From Alphaproteobacteria bacterium (GTDB lineage: Bacteria > Pseudomonadota > Alphaproteobacteria > Rhodobacterales > Rhodobacteraceae): 64,000 nucleotides of DNA. The first letter of the stretch is position 1. Each line of letters starts with the position of its first letter. Positions 32,841 through 41,350 of the stretch are shown one piece after another. Both the position numbers and the translations under genes were made by a program. Below the pieces are notes generated by a model that worked only from the letters and a program-made list of their open reading frames with translations, did no database searches and was not told where the DNA came from. The DNA is taken from the NCBI GenBank assembly GCA_030429495.1, contig JAUIFH010000003.1:62001-126000 (forward strand), given 5' to 3'.

Positions 32841-32936
32841 GGGGGCAGTCTGCCCCCTCTTGGCCTGTTGGCCAATTCACCCCCTGAGAGTATTTCGAAA
32901 CAGGAGAAGCTGCATTTCTTCTGTTCTGAAATACTC
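32840..32936. repeat. Hairpins plus inverted pair of dispersed GAAATAC elements (copy d)
   Basis: AGGGGGCA / TGCCCCCT (32840-32858) and TTGGCC / GGCCAA (32860-32875) are two adjacent stems. They are followed by a long imperfect inverted repeat: GAGTATTTCGAAACAGGAG at 32888-32909 against CTTCTGTTCTGAAATACTC at 32918-32936, with an 8-base spacer. The block sits between the convergent hydratase and sulfatase stop codons, so it could terminate both transcripts. Confidence 0.75.
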
Positions 32937-32953
32937 CCGCGCGGAGCGCTCCC

Positions 32954-34465
32954 TCACTCTCCGCGCGGGAAGCGTTTGGAGGTTTCGAGGACGTTCAGAT
33001 CCATGTGGTTGCGCATGTAGCGTTCCGAGGCCTTCTGGAGCGGTTGATAGTCCCAGGGGAAGTACTCGCCGTTCCGCAAGGCTTCATAGACGACCCAGCG
33101 CCTTGCCTGGCTTTGCCGCACATCAGCGTCGAAGCGGGCGAGGTCCCAGCGCGCCTCGGACTTCGCGCGCAGGCTCGCGAGCGTGCCGGCATGGGCGGGG
33201 TCGGGGGCGAGGTTGGTCAGCTCGTGCGGATCGGCCTCCAGATCGAAGAGCTGGTCGGGATCGAGCGCGCAGCGGTTGTATTTCCACTTGCCGTAGCGGA
33301 GCGAGACCAGGGGCGCGCAGGAGGCCTCGGCCGCGTATTCCATCATTACCGGTGCGGTGCGTTCGGTGCCCGCGGCCAAGGGGACGAGGCTCTCGCCGTC
33401 GGTCCAGGGCATGACTTCGTCCATCGACACGCCGGCAAGGTCGCAAAGCGTTGGCGTCACGTCGATGGTCGAGACGGGCGTGTCGATCCGCTGCTGGACG
33501 AGGCCGGGCGCCGCGATCATCAGAGGGACGCGGGCCGAACCGTCGTAGAAGTTCATCTTGAACCAGAGGCCCCGCTCGCCCAGCATGTCGCCGTGGTCGG
33601 AGACGAAGAGGATCACCGCCTCCTGCCGTGTCGCCTCAAGGGCTTCGAGGATGCCGCCGATCTTGTCGTCGAGATAGGAGATATTGGCGAAATAGGCGCG
33701 GCGGGAGCGGCGGATATCCTCCTCGGTGATGTTGAAGTTCCGCCAATCGTTCGCGTCGAAGATGCGTTTCGAATGGGGATCGTGATCGTCGTACGCCATC
33801 GCGGGCACTTCCGGCAGGAGATACTCGCACTCCTCGTAGAGGTCCCAGTATTTCTTCCGCGCGACATAGGGGTCGTGCGGGTGGGTGAAGCTGACCGTCA
33901 GGCACCAGGGCCGCGCGTCGTTCCCTCGCGCGAGGTCGTAGACCTTGGCGGTCGCGTTGAAGGCAACTTCGTCGTCGTATTCCATCTGGTTGGAGATCTC
34001 GGCCACGCCCGCGCCGGTTACGCTCCCCATGTTGTGGTACCACCAGTCGATCCGCTCGCCGGGCTTGCGGTAATCGGGTGTCCAGCCAAAATCGGCGGGG
34101 TAGATGTCGGTCGTCAGCCGTTCCTCGAAGCCGTGCAACTGGTCGGGGCCGACGAAATGCATCTTGCCCGAAAGGCAGGTCTGATAGCCCGCGCGGCGCA
34201 GGTGATGGGCATAGGTCGGGATGTCGGAGGCAAACTCAGCGGCGTTGTCGTAGACCCCCGTGCGCGAGGGCAGTTGTCCCGACATGAAGGAAGCGCGGCC
34301 CGGCGCACAGAGCGGCGAGCCGGTATAGGTGTTGCGGAACCGGACGGAGCGTTCGGCGAGGCGCTTCAGGTTCGGAGCGTGAAGCCAGTCGGCCGGGCCG
34401 TCGGGAAAAAGCGTGCCGTTCAGCTGGTCGACCATCAGGATCAGAATGTTCGGTTTGGCCGGCAT
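32954..34465 (-). CDS. betC: Choline-sulfatase
   Basis: This 503-residue type I sulfatase has the C-x-P-x-R maturation motif in SPLCAPGRASFMSG, whose Cys becomes formylglycine. Metal ligands are recognisable in ILMVDQLNG and ILFVSDHGDMLGE. The YDNAAEF, HPHDPY and C-terminal RRWVVYEALRNG sequences point to the BetC family, which releases choline from choline-O-sulfate. The start at 34465 has a GGAGA site; the track start is 25 residues too long. It has no signal peptide, so it acts in the cytosol. It sits next to the carnitine-to-betaine operon, consistent with a shared quaternary-amine theme. No formylglycine-generating enzyme gene is in the window. Confidence 0.92.
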   Translation of the reverse strand: MPAKPNILILMVDQLNGTLFPDGPADWLHAPNLKRLAERSVRFRNTYTGSPLCAPGRASFMSGQLPSRTGVYDNAAEFASDIPTYAHHLRRAGYQTCLSGKMHFVGPDQLHGFEERLTTDIYPADFGWTPDYRKPGERIDWWYHNMGSVTGAGVAEISNQMEYDDEVAFNATAKVYDLARGNDARPWCLTVSFTHPHDPYVARKKYWDLYEECEYLLPEVPAMAYDDHDPHSKRIFDANDWRNFNITEEDIRRSRRAYFANISYLDDKIGGILEALEATRQEAVILFVSDHGDMLGERGLWFKMNFYDGSARVPLMIAAPGLVQQRIDTPVSTIDVTPTLCDLAGVSMDEVMPWTDGESLVPLAAGTERTAPVMMEYAAEASCAPLVSLRYGKWKYNRCALDPDQLFDLEADPHELTNLAPDPAHAGTLASLRAKSEARWDLARFDADVRQSQARRWVVYEALRNGEYFPWDYQPLQKASERYMRNHMDLNVLETSKRFPRGE

Positions 34466-34569
34466 CGCGCATCTCCATGGCTTGCTTCTGCGCGACAAAC
34501 TGGCCGAGGGACGCAAGTCGCGCCGCTCTGTTTGCGACATGATCGAGGCAGGGGCGGCGGGACGGCCTT

Positions 34570-35322
34570 TCAGGCGCGGTAATCCGCGCCCTCATCGTCT
34601 AACATCGCGCGTATCTCGGACAGGAAGTTGCGGGCGAAGCCGGGGTAGCCTTCCCATTCGCGAGCCGTCTTCTCGGCCACGGAATCCGGGAGGACGCGCA
34701 GAGGCCGCCCGGTCTGGAGCGCGCGGATATAGGTCTCGGCCGCCCGCTCGAAATAATAGAGCCGGTTGAAGGTTTCGGCGACGGTGTCGCCGATCACCAG
34801 CACACCGTGATTGCCCATGACCATGGTCTTCACTTTCGGATCGCCCAGCAGGGCCGCGCAGCGCGCGCCTTCGTCGCCGAAGGCCATGCCGCCGAAATGG
34901 TCGTCGACGACATGGCGGTTGAAGAACATCGCGCTGTTCTGGTCGATCGGCGGCAATGTGCTGTCGGCAAGGCTCGCGAGCACGGTGGCATGGATGGAAT
35001 GGACATGCATGACGCAGCGCGCATGCGGGCAGGCGCGGTGGATCGCGCCGTGAAGTCCCCATGCCGTCGGGTCCGGAGCGTCGGGCCGGTCAAGCGTCGT
35101 GGCGTCGTCGGCGTCAAGCAGGAGGAGTTCGCTCGCACGGATGCGGGCGAAATGCCGGCCGTTGGGATTGATGAGGAACTGCGTGCCCGCGTTGTTCACG
35201 GCAAGGCTGAAATGATTGGCGACGGCTTCATGCAGGTTCAGACGCGCCGCCCAGCGGAACGCGGCCGCAAGGTCGCTGCGTTCCTCGACATAGCCGAGAT
35301 TGCTGCGCAGTTCACGGTTCAT
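34570..35322 (-). CDS. Class II aldolase/adducin family protein
   Basis: This 250-residue protein starts at 35322, just behind GGGAGGA; the track adds 107 out-of-family residues. It has the fold signatures of zinc-dependent class II aldolases: NHFSLAVNNAGTQFLINP, the metal-binding VMHVHSIHATVLA, and MGNHGVLVIGDTV. Members include fuculose-phosphate aldolase relatives and decarboxylases, and the substrate here is unknown. It lies 104 bases upstream of the choline-sulfatase gene on the same strand and 97 bases downstream of the esterase gene, so a loose operon is possible. Confidence 0.85.
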   Translation of the reverse strand: MNRELRSNLGYVEERSDLAAAFRWAARLNLHEAVANHFSLAVNNAGTQFLINPNGRHFARIRASELLLLDADDATTLDRPDAPDPTAWGLHGAIHRACPHARCVMHVHSIHATVLASLADSTLPPIDQNSAMFFNRHVVDDHFGGMAFGDEGARCAALLGDPKVKTMVMGNHGVLVIGDTVAETFNRLYYFERAAETYIRALQTGRPLRVLPDSVAEKTAREWEGYPGFARNFLSEIRAMLDDEGADYRA

Positions 35323-35419
35323 GTCCGATCCTCCCTGCCATGTGTCGCCCTTGGCCACAGTGTTCGCGAAGGCGTCACGGTAGGCTGGCCCGGTTCCGAC
35401 CTTTGGCGTCGCAAACGGT

Positions 35420-36361
35420 TCAGGCCTTCCGGCCGAGTTCCGCGATGGCGGCGGTGATCCGTCCGAAGGCGGCAGCCGCGCGGGCGGAGGACATCCTGGC
35501 GCGGAGATAGCCATGGACAAGCCCGGCCTCCACCACGAAGCGGGCCTGGCCGCCAGCCGCACGGATGCGGTCGGCATAGAGGGCGCCGTCATCGGCCAGC
35601 GGATCGCATTCGGCGGCGAAGACGATCGTGGGTGGCAGGCCATGATAGGTGTCGTCGTCGAGCGGCCATGCTGTCACGTCGCGTTCCGCGGGCGTCCCCG
35701 GTCCGAGCCGTTCGGCGAGGTAGAACTCCATGTCCGTCCGCGCGAGAAGGGGTGCGTCGCGATGGTGGTAATAGCTGTTCCCGGACATCAAGCGATCGAG
35801 GGCGGGATAGATCAGGACCTGACCCAGAACGGCAACCCTGTCGCCGCGCAGGTGGTGGGCGAGCGAGGCCGCCAGTGTTCCGCCCGCGCTGTCACCGCAA
35901 AGGATCAGCGGTCGCCCGAACACATCCGCTATGGCGCGGATTGCCGCCAGTGCATCGTCGAACTGCGCCGGATGACGGTGTTCGGGCGCAAGCCGGTAAT
36001 CGACGGCGACCAGCGGGAACCCCGTTGCCGCTGCGATTTCGGCGCAGATGGCGTCATGGCTGGCAAGTCCGCCGACAACCCAGCCGCCGCCGTGCAGATA
36101 GACCACGACCGGGCCGGCAGCGGCTTCGGGTTCGTAGAGGCGGCAGGAAACGCCGCCGAACGGGCGGTCTGTGGTGCTGACGCTTTCCGGGCGGCCGGGA
36201 TCGAAGGCCCGGCAGAGCGCGTCGTAGACGGCGCGCTGCGCGGCAATGGGCATCGTCGCGGCATCGGGCGGGTAGTGGCTTTCGCACGCGCGGATGAACG
36301 CCCATATCTCGGCGTCGATGATCTCGGCGTAGTCGGGGTCCGGTTTCGGGGCTGCGGTCAT
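35420..36361 (-). CDS. Alpha/beta hydrolase of the hormone-sensitive-lipase family
   Basis: This 313-residue esterase starts at 36361 after GAGGAGG. The oxyanion motif is VVYLHGGGWVVGG, the nucleophile is in LCGDSAGGTLAAS, the acid in AAECDPLADDG, and the catalytic His in LVHGYLRAR. YRLAPEHRHPAQFDDA is classic for the HSL (family IV) group. It should hydrolyse short-chain esters and is cytosolic, since there is no signal peptide. The physiological substrate is unknown. It lies 56 bases downstream of the hypothetical gene at 36418. Confidence 0.88.
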   Translation of the reverse strand: MTAAPKPDPDYAEIIDAEIWAFIRACESHYPPDAATMPIAAQRAVYDALCRAFDPGRPESVSTTDRPFGGVSCRLYEPEAAAGPVVVYLHGGGWVVGGLASHDAICAEIAAATGFPLVAVDYRLAPEHRHPAQFDDALAAIRAIADVFGRPLILCGDSAGGTLAASLAHHLRGDRVAVLGQVLIYPALDRLMSGNSYYHHRDAPLLARTDMEFYLAERLGPGTPAERDVTAWPLDDDTYHGLPPTIVFAAECDPLADDGALYADRIRAAGGQARFVVEAGLVHGYLRARMSSARAAAAFGRITAAIAELGRKA

Positions 36362-36417
36362 CGCCTCCTCGGCGGTTCGGGCGCGTCGGGACACTTTCCG
36401 GTGGACCGGATCGCTCG

Positions 36418-37038
36418 TCAAGCCAGGCCGCTTGGGTGGATCAGCGGCAGGTAGCCCGCGCGCAGCAGTGCGACGACCGGCTCCGGAGTCAGGACGGCGG
36501 CGGGGCCGGTAGGGCGCGCGGTGCGGGGCAGGGCGGGGCCATAGCCCGCGGGCGACCATGGGCGCAACGCTCCGCACAACAGCAGGTGGGCGCCACTCGG
36601 CAAAGCTACGAAGCTCCCATCGGGCAGGTCTGCGAGGTCGGCCTGCCAGAGCCGTTTCCTGCGGCTTCCCGGTTCGAGCCGCGCATGGTGCAGGCGGTTA
36701 TCCATCTCTGCCGCGCGCGGAGCGGTGCCAAGGCCCGCCGCCCATGCCGCCCGGAAGCTGTGGTAGGCGACTCTCCGGCAGCGGGCGCAGGGTCGGTGCC
36801 CGGCGGCAAGGGCCACGGCCTCGTCCAGAAAGAACAGCGGCGTCCAGCTTCGCGCGGATGCGAGTGGTTGGCGATGGCCGCGATAGTCGAGGACGCAGGA
36901 TATCCACGCCTTGTGTCGGTGGTTCCAGCGCCGCTGGCCAGTGTCGTCGCAGAGGATGCCGCGATTTCCAGTCAGCAGGCCGCGCCCGGCAGCGGCGCGG
37001 ATCGCGCCCTCAGGTGTGACGCGGTTCTCTCGCAGCAT
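36418..37038 (-). CDS. Conserved hypothetical protein with an Ada-like RPCxRCRR motif
   Basis: A 206-residue protein I cannot assign. The start at 37038 overlaps the SDR stop (ATGA); the track start 19 codons upstream lies inside the SDR. The sequence opens MLRENRVTPEGAIRAAAGRG and has LLTGNRGILCDD, FFLDEAVALAAGHRPCARC and a basic, Trp-rich middle. AGHRPCARCRR recalls the zinc-binding N-terminus of Ada (RPCKRC), but the rest does not match Ada. The C-terminal part contains LPSGAHLLLCGALRPWSP. It is translationally coupled to the SDR, which suggests co-expression rather than a known joint pathway. Confidence 0.65.
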   Translation of the reverse strand: MLRENRVTPEGAIRAAAGRGLLTGNRGILCDDTGQRRWNHRHKAWISCVLDYRGHRQPLASARSWTPLFFLDEAVALAAGHRPCARCRRVAYHSFRAAWAAGLGTAPRAAEMDNRLHHARLEPGSRRKRLWQADLADLPDGSFVALPSGAHLLLCGALRPWSPAGYGPALPRTARPTGPAAVLTPEPVVALLRAGYLPLIHPSGLA

Positions 37039-37781
37039 CAGCGCATCCGCAATGCGCCGTCGAGGCGGATGACCTCGCCGTTGAGGTAGCCGCATTCGAC
37101 GATGAAGCCCGCAAGGGCCGCGAATTCCGCCGGGTCGCCGAGGCGTTTCGGAAAAATCACTTCGGCGGAGAGGCTGTCCTGCACCTCCTGCGGCAGGCCG
37201 CGCAGCATCGGGGTCGCGAAGATGCCGGGCGCGATGGCGCAGACCCGGATTCCTTGCGCCGCGAGGTCGCGCGCCACCGGCAGGGTCATGCCCGCAATCC
37301 CCGCTTTCGAGGCTGCATAGGCCGACTGACCTTTCTGGCCGTCGAAGGCGGCGACCGAGGCCGTATTGATGATCACACCGCGTTCCGGCCCGGGATTGCG
37401 CGCCATCTCGGCAGCGGCGAGCCGCAACATGTTGAAGGTTCCGACAAGGTTGATGTCGACCGTGCGGCGAAAACTGTCCAGCCGGTGTGGCCCCTCGCGC
37501 CCGACAGTCCGCTCTCCGGTCGCGATGCCGGCGCAGTTCACCAGAGCGTCGATCCGTCCCATCGCGTCAAGCGCCACCGCGATACCCGACGCCGCGGATG
37601 TCTCATCGGTGACGTCCACCTCGGCGAAGCCCGCGCCGATCTCCCGGGCAAACGCCGCGCCGGCGGGATCGCGGTCGAGGATCGTGACCTGCGCGCCTGC
37701 GGTGCGGAAGGCGCGGGCGGTCGCCGCCCCGAGGCCGGAGGCCCCACCGGTAACGATCGCGGCCGTGTTCGACAGGTTCAT
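37038..37781 (-). CDS. SDR family protein, 3-hydroxyacyl-CoA dehydrogenase type II-like
   Basis: This 247-residue SDR starts at 37781 (or 37787 if MA is included); the track ORF extends 160 residues into the TPM-domain gene. It has VTGGASGLGAATARAF for NAD, an Asp after strand 2 (ILDRDP), NCAGIA, and the Y-x-x-x-K motif YAASK. The pattern GQKGQSAYAASKAGI and PGIFATPMLRGLPQEVQ strongly resembles HSD17B10/HCD2-type 3-hydroxyacyl-CoA dehydrogenases. It likely oxidises 3-hydroxyacyl-CoA in beta-oxidation or branched amino-acid breakdown. It is followed by the overlapping hypothetical gene. Confidence 0.87.
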   Translation of the reverse strand: MNLSNTAAIVTGGASGLGAATARAFRTAGAQVTILDRDPAGAAFAREIGAGFAEVDVTDETSAASGIAVALDAMGRIDALVNCAGIATGERTVGREGPHRLDSFRRTVDINLVGTFNMLRLAAAEMARNPGPERGVIINTASVAAFDGQKGQSAYAASKAGIAGMTLPVARDLAAQGIRVCAIAPGIFATPMLRGLPQEVQDSLSAEVIFPKRLGDPAEFAALAGFIVECGYLNGEVIRLDGALRMR

Positions 37782-37800
37782 TGCCATCCCCCCGGATTCC

Positions 37801-38751
37801 CTACCAGCGCCCCGTAGCGCCGCCGCCCGAGGTGCGCCCACCTCCGCCGGACCGGTTGCCGCCGGACCGGCCGCCGGAACCGCCCTGCGGCCGGTCCCGA
37901 TCGCGATCTCGGTCCCGATCGCGGTCCCGCTCCTCGCGACCCATGCGCCTCGGTCCCGCTCGTCCGCCACGCTCCTCAGGCAGTTCGCGATAGGCGCAGG
38001 TGTTGCAGGCAACCACGGTCCGGCCGCTCGGGAACATGTTTCCATCGACATCCACCACGATTTCGTCCTCGGTACGCAATGTCCGGCCGCCACAGCCGGG
38101 ACAGCGCCGGAACCGGAGCAGATGGCGGCGGATGCGCCGGCCGAAAAGCCCGTATCCGACGATCCCGGCGAACAGACCGCCGAACAACCAGCCGTCAATC
38201 CGTTCAAAGAGCCCTGGCGCACTGTTTCCTGGCGTGGCCGTCCCGCGCGGCATCTCTTCGGCAAGGACGAGAGCGACGCGCTCGATGGTCTCCATCGTTC
38301 CGTCTTCGATTCCCTGCGAATAGCGCCCGTCGCGGAAGCGCGGTGCCATCCAGCGGCTGACTATATCCTGCGCAGTCACGTCGTAGCCCTGATCGTAGGC
38401 CGAGCCGAGCTGGATCCGCGCCGCCCTGTCGGCGGGGACGACGAGAATCAGGATACCGTCATTGCGCGCCGCGTCACCGATCTGCCAGCCGTTGAAAAGC
38501 CGTGCCGCGAAGGCCTCGATTGTGGGCGAGGGGTCATAGTCGTCGCGCGAGGCGAGCGTGACGACCGACATCTCAATCCCGGTTTCGCGTTCGAGCGTCG
38601 CAAGCGCGCTGTCGATCCGTCCGGCCGCGTCGGTCGCGATCAGGCCGGCACGGTCGTCAACATGGCGCGCGACGCGTTCGGGAAAAGGCTCTGCCCCGAC
38701 GGGAACGGCAAGCCAGAGTGCGATCAGCCCAAAAATGGCGGCAAGGCGCAT
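37801..38751 (-). CDS. TPM-domain membrane protein with zinc ribbon and Arg-Asp repeat tail
   Basis: This 316-residue protein has a signal peptide (MRLAAIFGLIALWLAVPVGA), a TPM domain (about 30-165: HVDDRAGLIATDAAGRID, GDAARNDGILILV) and one transmembrane helix (about 187-206). A cytosolic four-Cys zinc ribbon follows (CPGCGG and CNTCAY), then a tail with six Arg-Asp pairs and a Gly/Ser-rich end terminating in Trp. TPM proteins are linked to photosystem repair in plants and to membrane or cell-envelope functions in bacteria, but their role here is unknown. A GGGAGG site precedes the ATG. Confidence 0.85.
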   Translation of the reverse strand: MRLAAIFGLIALWLAVPVGAEPFPERVARHVDDRAGLIATDAAGRIDSALATLERETGIEMSVVTLASRDDYDPSPTIEAFAARLFNGWQIGDAARNDGILILVVPADRAARIQLGSAYDQGYDVTAQDIVSRWMAPRFRDGRYSQGIEDGTMETIERVALVLAEEMPRGTATPGNSAPGLFERIDGWLFGGLFAGIVGYGLFGRRIRRHLLRFRRCPGCGGRTLRTEDEIVVDVDGNMFPSGRTVVACNTCAYRELPEERGGRAGPRRMGREERDRDRDRDRDRDRPQGGSGGRSGGNRSGGGGRTSGGGATGRW

Positions 38752-38804
38752 GGATGCCTCCCTTATGGTCGTTGCGGCAGGGGCATCATGCCATTCCTGC
38801 CGGA

Positions 38805-39662
38805 TTAGTCCATCCGGCGGTCGGCCGCTTCGCCGGCCATAGCAAGAAGCCGGTCGACTTCGTCACCCGGAAGCGCGTGATCCAGCATCGAGAAGTCGCC
38901 GGCGCGGAACATCGCCCGCCCGGCTTCGTGGACGGTACGGATCGCCGCGCGCGCGAGGACGGAGCCAAGCGAGATGCGCGCAACGCCGATCCGTCCGAAT
39001 CCCGCCCGGCTCATCGTCGTGAACGGGCCTGCGGCAAGTGCGTTGACCGGCTTGGCCGTCGCCCCGCAGACCGCCGCAAGTTCGGCAATCGTGGGGGGCA
39101 TCGGCACATAGAGGCAATCTGCTCCGGCGGCATCGAAGGCCCTTATCCGCGCCAGCGCCTCGGCCATGCCATAGGTCCCGGTCATGACGCCGTCAGCGCG
39201 GGCGACCAACACGAAATCGCGCCCCAGCGCCCGTGCGGCAGAGGACGCGGCGCGGATGCGTTCGACCGCGAGGTCACGGTCATAGGCACCGCCACCGGGC
39301 AGGTCGGTATCTTCGATGGAAATGCCTGCAAGACCGGCCTCGGCCGCGAGCCGCACTGTCTCGGCGCAGGTTTCTGGCGCATCGCCGAAACCGTTCTCGA
39401 AATCGCCCGATACGGGAAGCGGCGTCGCCGCGACCATCGCCTCGGCATGGGCCAGGGCCTCGTCCCGGCTGATCGTGCCGCCGTCCGTCCTCCCCAACGT
39501 GAAGGCCTGCGCCGCCGATGAGGTCCCAATCGCCCGCGCGCCCAGTGCCGCGAGAAGCCGCGCGCTGCCTGCATCCCAGGCGTTCGCGAGGATGAATGGG
39601 TCGCCCGGCCGGTGCAACGTCCGGAATTGCCGGCCGGGATCGTGCCGGGCGAGTGCGTACAT
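38805..39662 (-). CDS. Isocitrate lyase / phosphoenolpyruvate mutase family protein
   Basis: This 285-residue TIM-barrel protein of the PEPM/ICL superfamily has FILANAWDAGSARLLAALGA, the loop with conserved acids VSGDFENGFGDAPE, and ISIEDTDLPGGGAYD. The fingerprint resembles small uncharacterised members related to 2-methylisocitrate lyase and oxaloacetate hydrolase, which cleave or rearrange C-C bonds in 2-oxo acids with Mg2+. The KKCGH motif of true isocitrate lyase is absent. A GGGGGAAA site precedes the ATG. It leads the minus-strand run, divergent from the lipoprotein gene across 172 bases. Confidence 0.85.
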   Translation of the reverse strand: MYALARHDPGRQFRTLHRPGDPFILANAWDAGSARLLAALGARAIGTSSAAQAFTLGRTDGGTISRDEALAHAEAMVAATPLPVSGDFENGFGDAPETCAETVRLAAEAGLAGISIEDTDLPGGGAYDRDLAVERIRAASSAARALGRDFVLVARADGVMTGTYGMAEALARIRAFDAAGADCLYVPMPPTIAELAAVCGATAKPVNALAAGPFTTMSRAGFGRIGVARISLGSVLARAAIRTVHEAGRAMFRAGDFSMLDHALPGDEVDRLLAMAGEAADRRMD

Positions 39663-39834
39663 CAGATTTCCCCCTGTGATAAAAAATCGGTGATAAAACC
39701 GTCACGCGATGACGCGGATCGGCGCTGACTCTCAGGAAATTTACCCAATTTCATCCCATTCGCGCCATGTTGTTGTCGTAGCCGCTCTGCGGCGATTGGG
39801 GATGAGTCGTCCGGAAAGTACAATGGAGTGTGTG

Positions 39835-40440
39835 ATGCGATTGCGTAATTTTCTTCCAAAGACTGCAGCACTGCTGCTTGTGTTCGGCCTCGCGGCCTGC
39901 GGGGGCAAGTTCCGCACCTATTATGATACGCCCGCATCCAAGGACTGGGTCGTCACCGGCGTGACGGTGAGCACGCCGCGCACGCTGAGCATCAGTGAGG
40001 CAGAGACATTCATTCCGAGAGCCGACATCGTCTGGCGCGAGGACCCGCCGGGTGATCGTTACGCACAGGTCGAGAAAATCATGACCGATGCCGTCCGGCA
40101 GGGCGCGGCGGCGGCGAAGGGATCGCGGCCCGTCCGCCTCGAGCTGACGATGACCCGTTTCCATGCTATGACCTTCAAGGCCGAAACGCGGGCTCCGGCC
40201 GGCGTCCACGACATCGAATTCGACCTTTCGGCCTATGATGCACGCAGCGGCGCACGGATCTACGGTCCCGAACATATCGAAGCGTCCTTCCCCGCGATGA
40301 CCGGTGCGGCGATGGCGCAGGCGCGGGCGCAGGGCGAAACCCAGAAGAGCCAGATCACCCAGCACGTCGCAAGAACGATCGCCGGCTGGCTCGGCGCGGC
40401 CCCGGACCCGCGCCGGACCTTCTCCAGCGTCGGCGGCTGA
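39835..40440 (+). CDS. Putative outer-membrane lipoprotein of unknown function
   Basis: This 201-residue protein starts at 39835, where GGAG lies nearby and the product opens with a lipoprotein signal: MRLRNFLPK, a hydrophobic stretch and the lipobox FGLAACGG. The track start 42 codons upstream would destroy the signal. The mature part has GKFRTYYDTPASKDW and a mixed alpha/beta pattern ending in a helix before SSVGG. I recognise only a family of short Rhodobacterales lipoproteins without known function. It is divergent from the PEPM-like gene. The AT-rich gap upstream is a likely promoter. Confidence 0.78.
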   Translation: MRLRNFLPKTAALLLVFGLAACGGKFRTYYDTPASKDWVVTGVTVSTPRTLSISEAETFIPRADIVWREDPPGDRYAQVEKIMTDAVRQGAAAAKGSRPVRLELTMTRFHAMTFKAETRAPAGVHDIEFDLSAYDARSGARIYGPEHIEASFPAMTGAAMAQARAQGETQKSQITQHVARTIAGWLGAAPDPRRTFSSVGG

Positions 40441-40484
40441 CGGTTCTGCAGTCAAGCGGGGCCGCGCCCGGCGGCCCCGTCCTT

Positions 40485-40838
40485 TCACGACGGCGGATCA
40501 AGACGGCCCCTGATGCGTTTCGGCAGACCGGCACGCACAATCTCGTATGATCGGCTGATCCGGTGCCGAAGCTCCTCGTTGTCGGCATCGAAGGGAAGGT
40601 TCACCCAGGAACGGTGGAAATAGGCCGCGCGCCGCGCGATCCCCGCCGCGATCAGCATCTCCGCCGTCTCGACACTGTCTGTCTTCACGGACACGCCGGG
40701 TACCACGGCGCCGATGCAGGCGAACATCTTGCCCCCGACCTTCCACGCGTCGTGACCGCCGCCCCACGGGTCAGAGCACTCGGCCCCGGGGAAACCGGCA
40801 CAGATTGCGTTCACGGCCTGCCGGCCAGCCTCGTCCAT
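40485..40838 (-). CDS. MmcQ/YjbR family protein
   Basis: This 117-residue protein starts at 40838 after GGAGGGG; the 199-residue track ORF runs back into soxR. The CyaY-like YjbR fold is indicated by ECSDPWGGGHDAWKVGGKMF, FHRSWVNLPFDA and the terminal SYEIVRAGLPKR. YjbR proteins are small and may bind DNA; the function is not settled. It lies 16 bases downstream of soxR on the same strand, so it is probably co-transcribed with it. Confidence 0.85.
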   Translation of the reverse strand: MDEAGRQAVNAICAGFPGAECSDPWGGGHDAWKVGGKMFACIGAVVPGVSVKTDSVETAEMLIAAGIARRAAYFHRSWVNLPFDADNEELRHRISRSYEIVRAGLPKRIRGRLDPPS

Positions 40839-40854
40839 TCGATGCCCCTCCGGT

Positions 40855-41334
40855 TCAGCCCGGCGTTTCGCCGCCGGGTTCGGCCGGCCGGTCGCCCATG
40901 AGGTAGCGTGGCCCGCACCCGAACCCGGCGGCCCGGTCCTCAGGATTATAGAGCGCGCAGGTATCGAGCGACAGGCAGCCGCAGCCGATGCAACCGTCGA
41001 GCTTGTCGCGCAGCGCGGTGAGCGCCGCGATTCGCGTTTCGATATCTGCGCGGAAGCCCGTCGCGATCCGGTTCCAGTCCGCACGCGCGGGCGGCCGCCC
41101 CTCGGGCAGATCCTTCAGAGCCTCGCCGATCCTGGCGAGCGGGAAGCCGAGCTGCTGGGCGATCAGGATGAACGAAAGCCGCCGGATATCCGACCGGTCA
41201 TAGCGGCGATGCCCGCCCGCGTTGCGCAGGGGGGCGAGCAGGCCAAGCGTTTCGTAGTGCCGGATCGCCGACACGGCGAGCCCTGTCCGGTCCGCCAGTT
41301 CGCCGATTGCAAGCCCGCCGCGCCGCGTCGCCAT
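40855..41334 (-). CDS. soxR: Redox-sensitive MerR-family activator SoxR
   Basis: This 159-residue protein has an N-terminal MerR helix-turn-helix (LAIGELADRTGLAVSAIRHY), a dimerisation helix, and the diagnostic [2Fe-2S] cluster motif CIGCGCLSLDTC at about residues 115-126. SoxR senses redox-cycling compounds or nitric oxide through the cluster and activates promoters with overlong spacers. An AAGGGA site precedes the ATG. In the 83-base divergent gap lies a perfect SoxR box. No soxS gene is present, and the adjacent VOC gene is the evident target. Confidence 0.95.
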   Translation of the reverse strand: MATRRGGLAIGELADRTGLAVSAIRHYETLGLLAPLRNAGGHRRYDRSDIRRLSFILIAQQLGFPLARIGEALKDLPEGRPPARADWNRIATGFRADIETRIAALTALRDKLDGCIGCGCLSLDTCALYNPEDRAAGFGCGPRYLMGDRPAEPGGETPG

Positions 41335-41350
41335 GCCGGTCCCTTTTCGC

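Noticed and set aside
37860-37960. Short direct repeats that could suggest a CRISPR or satellite
   Set aside because: They are in frame and encode the Arg-Asp tract of the TPM protein; there are no spacers.
37038-38264. 408-residue reading of the SDR as given in the ORF track
   Set aside because: The extra N-terminal 160 residues are antiparallel-frame sequence over the TPM gene; the SDR Rossmann motif begins right after ATG 37781.
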